Source: Xanthomonas populi (GTDB taxonomy: Bacteria > Pseudomonadota > Gammaproteobacteria > Xanthomonadales > Xanthomonadaceae). Taken from it: a stretch of DNA of 33,203 nt. Numbering within the stretch: the stretch's first letter is position 1; each line of letters begins with the position of its first letter. Of the stretch, positions 27,635 through 33,203 are shown in pieces. A program made the position numbers and the translations under genes. The stretch lies in the NCBI RefSeq assembly GCF_002940065.1, contig NZ_MDEJ01000033.1, positions 1 through 33,203 of the forward strand, given 5' to 3'. The notes under the pieces were generated by a model. It made no database searches. It worked only from the letters and a program-made list of their open reading frames with translations, and was not told the origin of the DNA.

Positions 27635-28501
27635 TCAGGCCGGCCGCATCGGCGGCCTTGAGAATTCCAGATTGTCGATCAACCGGGTAGTGCCCAGGCG
27701 TGCGGCGATCAGGGCCACGCGCGCGCCAGCGTTGCTGTCGCCCGGCGCGCTCAGGTCAAGCAGGCGCAGCACCGCGTAGTCGACGCGAAAGCCGGCCTGT
27801 TCCAGGGCATGGGTGGCGGTTTCTTCGACCTGCGCACGCGGCGTGCCGGCTGCATAGCTCTCGCGCATCTGCAGCAACACTTTGCGGATCTGCGCCGAGC
27901 GCGGGCGCTCGTCGGCCGACAGATACTGGTTGCGCGAGCTCATCGCCAGGCCGTCGGCCTCACGCACGATGCTGCCGCCCAGAATCTCGATCGGAAACGC
28001 CAGGTCGGCCACCATCTGCCGGATCACCGCCAGCTGCTGATAGTCCTTCTTGCCGAATGCGGCCACGTCCGGCTGCACCTGATTGAACAGCCGCGCCACC
28101 ACGGTGCACACGCCATCGAAATGTCCCGGCCGGCACACGCCTTCCAGCACGTCGCTGACACCGGGGGCATGAATCGGCGTGGCCAGCGCGGTGCCCAGCG
28201 GGTACATGGTGTCTACGTCCGGCAGCCACAGCGCGTCGCAACCGGCATCTTCCAGCCCACGCAGGTCGGATTCGGGGGTGCGCGGGTAACGCGCGAAGTC
28301 TTCGCCCGGGCCGAACTGGGTCGGGTTGACGAACACGCTCGACACCACCCGGTTGGCGTACTGGCGCGCCAGCATCACCAGCGAATAGTGACCGGCATGC
28401 AGGTTGCCCATGGTCGGCACCAGCGCCACGCGCAAGCCCTCACGCTTCCAGCCGGTGACCAGTGCGCGCAGGGTGGAAAGATCGGTAATGGTCTGGATCA
28501 T
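27635..28501 (-). CDS. panC: pantothenate synthetase
   Basis: The 288-residue ligase joins pantoate and beta-alanine with ATP. The nucleotidyl-transferase signature is VPTMGNLHAGH (28-38). VFVNPTQFGPGEDFARYPRT, FGKKDYQQLAVIRQMV and the KMSKS-like MSSRNQYLS follow. I chose ATG 28501 (MIQTITDLS), which matches the family N-terminus; 12 extra residues upstream are not typical. It starts 10 bases after the panB stop codon. Confidence 0.97.
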   Translation of the reverse strand: MIQTITDLSTLRALVTGWKREGLRVALVPTMGNLHAGHYSLVMLARQYANRVVSSVFVNPTQFGPGEDFARYPRTPESDLRGLEDAGCDALWLPDVDTMYPLGTALATPIHAPGVSDVLEGVCRPGHFDGVCTVVARLFNQVQPDVAAFGKKDYQQLAVIRQMVADLAFPIEILGGSIVREADGLAMSSRNQYLSADERPRSAQIRKVLLQMRESYAAGTPRAQVEETATHALEQAGFRVDYAVLRLLDLSAPGDSNAGARVALIAARLGTTRLIDNLEFSRPPMRPA

Positions 28502-28511
28502 ATGGTCTGAA

Positions 28512-29327
28512 TCATGCGGCGTACGCGTGCTCTGCATCGGGGAAGCTGCCGTCGCGCACGGCTTGCGCGTAAGCGCGTACCGCGCCCGCCACCGAGCCGC
28601 CTTCGGCGAGGAAATCCTTGACGAACTTGGGGCGGCGATGACCGCTGTCCAGGCCCAGCATGTCGTGCATCACCAGCACCTGGCCATCGCAGCCGGGGCC
28701 GGCACCGATGCCGATGGTGGGCACGCTGAGTTCGGCGCTGATCTGCGTGGCGATCGGCGTGGGCACGCATTCCAGCACGATCATGCTCGCACCGGCGTCG
28801 ACCACCGCCTGCGCATCGCTGCGCAACTGCTCACCGGCTTCGCCGCGTCCTTGCACCTTGTAGCCACCGAAGCGCAGCACCGATTGCGGGGTCAACCCCA
28901 GGTGCGAGCAGACCGGGATCTCGCGCTCGACCAGATAGCGGATGACCTCCAGCTTGCGCCCGGCGCCTTCGAGCTTGACCATCTCCGCGCCGGCCTGCAG
29001 CAGCTGCGTGGCCGCGTCCAGCGCACGTTCCGGCGTGGCATCGGCCTGGAACGACAGATCGGCCACCAGCAACGCGCGCTCCAGCGCACGCGCCACCGAA
29101 GCGGTGTGATAGACCATGTCGGCGGTGGTCACCGGCAGCGTGGATGTGTGCCCCTGCACCACCATGCCCAGCGAATCGCCTACCAGAATCAGGTCCACGC
29201 CGTTGGCATCGAAGGCGCGCGCAAAGCCGGCGTCGTATGCGGTCAACATGACCAGTTTGCGACCGGCGCGCTTTGCATCGGCCAAAGCGGGCACGGTCCA
29301 GGGCTTGCTGTCGGTATGGCTGCTCAT
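28512..29327 (-). CDS. panB: 3-methyl-2-oxobutanoate hydroxymethyltransferase
   Basis: The 271-residue metal-dependent enzyme makes ketopantoate from ketoisovalerate and methylene-THF. Conserved blocks are [30 protein letters not shown] (metal aspartate), MVKLEGAG (substrate lysine and glutamate), [12 protein letters not shown] and [22 protein letters not shown]. It lies in order panB-panC-panD with short gaps, the complete route from ketoisovalerate and aspartate to pantothenate apart from ketopantoate reduction. No panE is present here. Confidence 0.98.
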   Translation of the reverse strand: MSSHTDSKPWTVPALADAKRAGRKLVMLTAYDAGFARAFDANGVDLILVGDSLGMVVQGHTSTLPVTTADMVYHTASVARALERALLVADLSFQADATPERALDAATQLLQAGAEMVKLEGAGRKLEVIRYLVEREIPVCSHLGLTPQSVLRFGGYKVQGRGEAGEQLRSDAQAVVDAGASMIVLECVPTPIATQISAELSVPTIGIGAGPGCDGQVLVMHDMLGLDSGHRRPKFVKDFLAEGGSVAGAVRAYAQAVRDGSFPDAEHAYAA

Positions 29328-29362
29328 GACGTCATTACGTGGGGTGATAAGCCGGCCATTAT

Positions 29363-29848
29363 CTACCCAATCGGCTCCAGCCCGTTGACCTCGATGGCGC
29401 GCAGGGCATGCCGCACTGTTCCATGGCCCGGAATGATCGCCTCCGGGGCAAGTTCGGCCAGCGGTAACAGCGCGAAAGCGCGCGCCTGCAGATGGGGATG
29501 CGGCACCTGCAGACGCGGCAGATCGATCACCTGTTCGGCATACAGCAGCAGATCCAGATCCAACGTCCGCGGGCCCCAGCGCTCGCCAGCCTGACGCTGC
29601 CGGCCGAATGCCTGCTCGATGCCCAGCAACGCGTCCAGCAACTGCAGCGGCGCCAGCGCGGTGCGCAGCTGCGCTGCGGCGTTGATGAAATCGGGCTGAT
29701 CCTTGCGGCCCCAGGCCGGCGTGCGATACAGGCGCGAGGCCGCCATCAACGTGGACTGCGGCAACGCGCCGAGCGCGGCGATAGCGGCGCGGACGCTGGC
29801 CTCGGCCTGGCCCAGGTTGGCACCCAGGCCGACGAAGGCGGTGTGCAT
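29363..29848 (-). CDS. folK: 6-hydroxymethyl-7,8-dihydropterin pyrophosphokinase
   Basis: This 161-residue kinase of folate synthesis has [15 protein letters not shown] at the N-terminus, [12 protein letters not shown] for pterin binding, and the signature [14 protein letters not shown] with the two metal-binding aspartates. It starts 3 bases after the pcnB stop codon, the common proteobacterial pcnB-folK arrangement, and panB follows after 35 bases. Confidence 0.96.
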   Translation of the reverse strand: MHTAFVGLGANLGQAEASVRAAIAALGALPQSTLMAASRLYRTPAWGRKDQPDFINAAAQLRTALAPLQLLDALLGIEQAFGRQRQAGERWGPRTLDLDLLLYAEQVIDLPRLQVPHPHLQARAFALLPLAELAPEAIIPGHGTVRHALRAIEVNGLEPIG

Positions 29849-29851
29849 GCC

Positions 29852-31234
29852 CTACTCGCCTGCAGTGGCGCAGGTGCGACGGCGGCGACGGCGGCGCTTG
29901 CGCGGCGCGGCCTCTTCGCTCTCTTGATCGGCCTGCGCGGTTTCGATCGCATCGACCAGCTCCTGGCCGGAGGACTTCTGCGCCTCACGCCAGAACTCCA
30001 CATCAGCCGCGTGATCGGCCGAGGCGAACTGCCGCAGCACCAGAAAATCGAACGCGGCGCGGAAACGCGGATGCGACAAGGTGCGGAACACACGCTTGCG
30101 CTGACGCGAGGAAAAGCGCGTCTGCAGCAGCCAGATTCCCTGCATCGGCAGCGAGAAGCGGCGCGGCAAGGCCACGCGCTCGAGCTGATGCAAGGTGACC
30201 CGATCGGCAGCGCGACGCTGCGCGTCTTCCGGCTGCACGCCCTGCGCCTGCAGCCCCATCAAGGTGCGGCAGAACGCCGGCCACAGCAGCAGGGCGAACA
30301 GGAATGCGGGCGACACCGGTTCGTCGTTGGCCACGCGCGCATCGGTATTGCGCAGGCCTTCCAGCACCATGGCGCGCAATGCGCCGCTACGGTTGGAACG
30401 CAATGCGGCCGCACTTTCCGGGAACAGCGCGCCGAGCAGGCCGTAACGCTCCAGGCCTTCGAAACTGGCCACGCCGTGCCCGGACAGGAACAGCTTGAAA
30501 ATTTCTTCGAACAAGCGCGCCGGCGCGGCTTCGGACAACAGCCCGGCCAGGCGCGGGATGGGTTCTGCAGTACCGACTTCGATATCGAAGTTCAACTTGG
30601 CCGCCAGGCGCACTGCGCGCAGCATGCGCACCGGATCTTCCTGGTAACGCAGCTCCGGGTTGCCGATCAACTTCATCAGCCGCGCCTGCACGTCTTCGAA
30701 GCCGCCGCAGTAATCGCGCACCGAGAAATCCTCGATCGCGTAGTACAAGGCGTTGCAGGTGAAATCGCGACGGATCGCGTCGTCTTCGATACTGCCATAG
30801 ACGTTGTCGCGCACCAGCCGGCCGTTATCCAGTTCGCGATCGCCGCTGCCGTCATCGACATTGGCGCGGAACGTGGCCACTTCGATGATCTCGCGGCCGA
30901 ACACGACATGCGCCAAGCGGAAGCGACGGCCGATCAGCCGACAGTTGCGGAACAGCGCCTTGACTTCTTCCGGCGTGGCACTGGTGGCCACGTCGAAATC
31001 CTTGGGATGCCCGCCCACCAGCAGATCGCGGACTGCGCCGCCGACCAGGTAGGCGCCAAAGCCCGATTCGCGCAGGCGGTACAGCACGCGCAGCGCGTTT
31101 GGGCTGATGTCCTTGCGCGAGATGGTGTGCTGGTCGCGTGGAATGACGCGCAGCGTGAACGGAGATGTAACTGAGGGTTCGATGATGGCGTTTCCGTTTC
31201 GTGTTGCAGGATTGCCCAACGGCTGTTGCCACAC
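29852..31234 (-). CDS. pcnB: poly(A) polymerase I
   Basis: The product has about 460 residues. This enzyme adds 3' poly(A) tails to RNA and so marks it for decay. The nucleotidyltransferase core has [25 protein letters not shown] (catalytic aspartates), [24 protein letters not shown] and [18 protein letters not shown]. The arginine-rich tail [10 protein letters not shown] near the C-terminus is typical of RNA-binding PcnB tails. The start is doubtful. No ATG lies upstream of the conserved [14 protein letters not shown] 31234 is my choice; TTG 31264 and TTG 31219 are alternatives. Its promoter must lie in or across the oppositely oriented tRNA-Glu gene. Confidence 0.94.
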   Translation of the reverse strand: MWQQPLGNPATRNGNAIIEPSVTSPFTLRVIPRDQHTISRKDISPNALRVLYRLRESGFGAYLVGGAVRDLLVGGHPKDFDVATSATPEEVKALFRNCRLIGRRFRLAHVVFGREIIEVATFRANVDDGSGDRELDNGRLVRDNVYGSIEDDAIRRDFTCNALYYAIEDFSVRDYCGGFEDVQARLMKLIGNPELRYQEDPVRMLRAVRLAAKLNFDIEVGTAEPIPRLAGLLSEAAPARLFEEIFKLFLSGHGVASFEGLERYGLLGALFPESAAALRSNRSGALRAMVLEGLRNTDARVANDEPVSPAFLFALLLWPAFCRTLMGLQAQGVQPEDAQRRAADRVTLHQLERVALPRRFSLPMQGIWLLQTRFSSRQRKRVFRTLSHPRFRAAFDFLVLRQFASADHAADVEFWREAQKSSGQELVDAIETAQADQESEEAAPRKRRRRRRRTCATAGE

Positions 31235-31240
31235 TATACT
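31212..31240 (+). promoter_or_regulatory. sigma-70 promoter of tRNA-Glu
   Basis: TTGCCC (31212-31217) and TATACT (31235-31240) are separated by 17 bases. The tRNA begins 28 bases after the -10 element, leaving a leader of about 20 bases. The hexamers lie within the 5' end of the oppositely transcribed pcnB. Confidence 0.7.
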
Positions 31241-31267
31241 AACCCGCTGCACAGGACGCGACAAAAC

Positions 31268-31342
31268 GCTCCCTTCGTCTAATGGTTAGGACGTGGCCCT
31301 CTCAAGGCTAAAATAGGGGTTCGAGCCCCCTAGGGAGCACCA
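31268..31342 (+). tRNA. tRNA-Glu (anticodon CUC)
   Basis: The 75-nt cloverleaf has acceptor stem GCTCCCT/AGGGAGC, anticodon loop CTCTCAA giving CUC, T arm GGGG-TTCGAGC-CCCC, discriminator A and encoded CCA. It decodes GAG. A strong promoter precedes it and an intrinsic terminator follows, so it is a single-gene unit. Downstream DNA is filled with IS remnants. Confidence 0.96.
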
Positions 31343-31364
31343 CTGCCGTCTCGCTGCAGAAGAA

Positions 31365-31395
31365 CGCAAAAGCCCCGCATTGCGGGGCTTTTGCG
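31365..31395 (+). terminator. strong intrinsic terminator after tRNA-Glu
   Basis: CGCAAAAGCCCCGC and GCGGGGCTTTTGCG form a perfect 14-bp stem with a 3-base loop. The run TTTT follows the GC part on the plus strand and AAAA precedes it, so it can work in both directions. Confidence 0.9.
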
Positions 31396-31518
31396 TTGGG
31401 GCGCAGGCGTTATGGCGTAGTTGGTCTGCACTACATCGCGCGGTCGCTACGCATCGAAGCCACGTTGCGCCCGAGCCACTGCCGCTTCTGAAAGTGAAAG
31501 CCTCAGTGATGATGATAA

Positions 31519-31782
31519 GGCCTGCTCTGCGACGGCGGCTATATCGGCGACCCATTTGCACAGGGAGTGCAGGAGATGTTGGGCAGGAAAGTCAAAGTGC
31601 AGATCGCAAAGCGCAGCGAACTGCACACCTTCAAGGTCATGCCCAAGCGCTGGATCGTGGAGCGCAGCTTTGCATGGTTAGAGAAGAACCGAAGGCTATG
31701 GAAAAACTGCGAGCGTCAGCTCAACACCAGCTTGCAGATGATCCACCTGGCGTTCCTGGCGTTGCTGCTTAGAAGACTTTGA
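31519..31782 (+). pseudogene. IS5-family transposase, C-terminal fragment
   Basis: After an in-frame stop (TAA, 31516-31518), the frame reads GLLCDGGYIGDPFAQGVQEM, LGRKVKVQIAKRSELHTFKV, MPKRWIVERSFAWLEKNRRL and AFLALLLRRL: the second catalytic Asp region, the C-terminal Glu region and the normal end of an IS5 (IS1031-like) DDE transposase. The first two thirds are missing. GAACATGCTC just after the stop codon, read on the other strand as GAGCATGTTCAAA, looks like the right terminal repeat of such elements, ending near 31790. The DNA from 31396 to 31518 shows nothing recognisable. Confidence 0.8.
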
Positions 31783-31789
31783 ACATGCT

Positions 31790-32174
31790 CTAAGAGCCGC
31801 CAACAAAACCCCGCAAGAAGCCGTAAACCGATGATGGAGCATGCAAGCCAAAGCAACGCCAAGTGGAGATCGATGCGGCGTTCAAGGCGGATGCGCAGTT
31901 TGCCGATGACTGCGAACCAGGCGTGCGCACGCTCGACGACCCAGCGATGACGGCCCAGACGAGCGTTGCGGTCGATGCCCTTGCGTGCAATCGGCGCAAT
32001 GATGCCGCGCTGCTTGAGGAAGGTGCGACAACGTTCGATATCGTAGGCGTTACCGGCATGCAGTTTGCTTGGCCAACGTCGCGGGCGCCCTGAGGGATCT
32101 CTTCGTTCCGTGCCATGGCCCCATTTTTGCCACCCTGGAGATAGCATTCATGAGGTTTTATTAGCCGCTCTTAG
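31790..32174 (-). mobile_element. internally deleted IS5-type element (379 bp, 31793-32171) with both inverted repeats
   Basis: The ends are AGAGCCGCCAACAAAACC (31793-31810) and, on the opposite strand, AGAGCGGCTAATAAAACC (32154-32171), matching 15 of 18. Both are flanked outside by TA, a plausible 2-bp target duplication. Inside, the minus strand encodes the late part of an IS427-type transposase: KWGHGTERRDPSGRPRRWP, KLHAGNAYDIERCRTFLKQRG, LGRHRWVVERAHAWFA and RIDLHLALLWLACSII. The N-terminal half is missing, and the reading frame runs out through the left repeat. A full copy would be roughly twice as long, so this is a miniature, non-autonomous derivative. Confidence 0.75.
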
Positions 32175-32659
32175 CCAAGCACCTGCGGATTGAGCTGCCA
32201 CACCGAATAGTTCAGCGCAGCTGCAAAACTCACCCATAGCAAATATGGAACCAACAACCACGCAGCAGCACGCTGCCGCTTGGCGAAGGCCAAGATCGTC
32301 AGCGCCAACACCAACCACAGCGCCACGATATCGACAAACGCCCACGCGCCCATGTGCCAGGCAAAGAACAACCAGCTCCACAACCCGTTCAATCCCAAGT
32401 GCAGCACGAACAGACTCAGCGCCACACGCTCACGGCTCCACCCAACGCGCCGCCAGACCAGCCACACCGACACCGCCATCATCCCGTATAAAGCGGTCCA
32501 CACAGGCCCGAACAGCCACCCCGGCGGCGCCCAAGCCGGCCGCTCCAACTCGACATAGAAGCTCGCTGCTTTGATCGACGCCGTCGCTCCCAAGGCCGCC
32601 ACCAAATAGCACAGCACAAACCAGCCCAGCAGTCCAAACCACTGCGATCTTTTCGTCAT
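32171..32659 (-). CDS. tspO: TspO/MBR-family membrane protein (tryptophan-rich sensory protein)
   Basis: The 162-residue protein has five membrane helices, rich in tryptophan. LERPAWAPPGWLFGPVWTALYGMMA, VLHLGLNGLWSWLFFAWHMGAWAF and PYLLWVSFAAALNYSVWQLNP are the standard TspO blocks. Family members bind porphyrins and are linked to redox, light or stress responses. The start is ATG 32659 with GGAGGG 4 bases upstream; an ATG four codons earlier is possible. The final TAA is shared with the end of the IS-derived element. The second IS481 copy begins 58 bases upstream, so its promoter space is short. Confidence 0.92.
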   Translation of the reverse strand: MTKRSQWFGLLGWFVLCYLVAALGATASIKAASFYVELERPAWAPPGWLFGPVWTALYGMMAVSVWLVWRRVGWSRERVALSLFVLHLGLNGLWSWLFFAWHMGAWAFVDIVALWLVLALTILAFAKRQRAAAWLLVPYLLWVSFAAALNYSVWQLNPQVLG

Positions 32660-32712
32660 CGAACCCTCCATACAGTACCAGCGCCTGGGAAAAGTCTGTT
32701 CAACAGCAACCC

Positions 32713-33203
32713 TTAAGTGTTCAGTCCCGGCATTAGATGGATCGAATTCACCTTGAACCGCTCGGGTTCGGATGTCCACTGCTTGCAGATGAATTCGTAC
32801 GGTGTCAGACCCTGCAGGGCTTTGAGCCTGCGACCGTCGTTGTAGGCGTCGATAAAGTTGGCCAGGTGCTGTTGCAGTTGTGCGTGATCATCGTAGTGGA
32901 AGCGTTTGACAGTAGCTTCCTTGATGGTCCGATTCATCCGCTCGACCTGCCCGTTTGTCCAGGGATGCTTGACCTTGGTCAAGCGATGTTGGATGCCGTG
33001 CTCCTCGCAGACGCGAGTGAAGAGATGCGCACAGGCATAGCGGTCGGAACTGCGGTTCGTGAACCGGATGCCGTTATCCGTCAGAACCGTCTGCAGGGTG
33101 TAGGGCACTGCCTGGATCACATTCTGGATCTGAGGTTTCCCCACGTTTTCCCGAGATAGATCAGCTGGTTGCACCCGGATCGTGTAGAAACAAGTGCGCG
33201 CAT
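32713..33203 (-). pseudogene. IS481-family transposase, C-terminal half, cut by window edge
   Basis: The minus-strand frame is open to the window edge and carries the end of an rve-type catalytic core: TVLTDNGIRFTN (second Asp), HRLTKVKHPWTNGQVERMNRTIKEATVKRFHY (catalytic Glu), NDGRRLKALQGLTPYEFICK and MPGLNT at the stop codon. The part nearest the edge (RVQPADLSREN) does not fit the family well, so this copy may be damaged. Intactness cannot be judged without the adjoining sequence. The last codons overlap the presumed inverted repeat. Confidence 0.75.
32718..32740 (+). repeat. candidate terminal inverted repeat of the right IS481 element
   Basis: TGTTCAGTCCCGGC, continuing to ATTAGATGG, matches 16 of 23 positions with the inner end of the left IS481 copy (174-196, opposite strand). 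It overlaps the last transposase codons, so the final codon and stop codon would lie in flanking DNA. Confidence 0.5.

Noticed and set aside
29492-31174. A 560-codon plus-strand open frame over folK and pcnB
   Set aside because: It is antisense to two clearly recognised genes and low in recognisable motifs; a codon-bias shadow.

Overview
The window looks like a chromosomal stretch of a Xanthomonas species. It is GC-rich, and its proteins (RegB/RegA, quinone-type PyrD, IspG, MurB, PanBCD, Pgi, PcnB, FolK, ALDH7, GH3/GH5 glycosidases, PhoX) read as gammaproteobacterial Xanthomonadaceae versions. Its insertion sequences are IS481, IS110 and IS5 types of the kind common in that genus. Genus assignment is by recognition only; no database search was run.

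Layout. (1) 1-420: the edge of a frameshifted IS481-family element next to tRNA-Arg(CCU). (2) 555-6508: a rightward series of an ALDH7-type dehydrogenase (amaB), a small DUF4190-like membrane protein, a methyltransferase, pyrD, murB and a DMT permease. The last genes overlap by 4 bp each. (3) 6650-10314: an aspartate/glutamate racemase relative with altered catalytic motifs, an MHS-type MFS transporter with a doubtful start, then a leftward cupin and a PAP2 phosphatase that overlaps ispG. (4) 10295-13482: ispG diverges from the regB-regA redox two-component pair. A perfect 7+5+7 palindrome resembling a RegA box lies between them. (5) 13483-14595: a decayed IS110-type transposase and non-coding DNA. 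(6) 14596-22347: a secreted GH5 beta-mannanase-like enzyme, a GAF-GGDEF*-EAL phosphodiesterase, an SSS-family symporter and a GH3 beta-glucosidase lipoprotein. (7) 22348-25492: phoX with a well-spaced Pho box, then a ruined Phd-antitoxin/zeta-like-kinase locus fused by deletion. (8) 25658-31234: a leftward housekeeping operon, pcnB-folK-panB-panC-panD-pgi. (9) 31212-33203: tRNA-Glu(CUC) with its own promoter and a strong terminator, a truncated IS5 element, a 379-bp internally deleted IS5-type element with both inverted repeats, tspO, and the 3' half of a second IS481 element.

Functional themes. The core is housekeeping: pyrimidines, peptidoglycan, isoprenoids, pantothenate, folate and glycolysis. 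Around it sit plant-associated carbohydrate use (GH5, GH3, SSS), phosphate scavenging (Pho box-phoX) and redox or c-di-GMP signalling. Mobile DNA clusters at both ends, next to tRNA genes, and at 13.6-14.2 kb.

I found no complete unknown system. The most notable items are the RegA-like operator shared by ispG and regB, the antitoxin-toxin fusion relic, the racemase with altered catalytic motifs, the Pho box with exact promoter spacing, and the IS-derived miniature element whose end forms part of the tspO stop codon.
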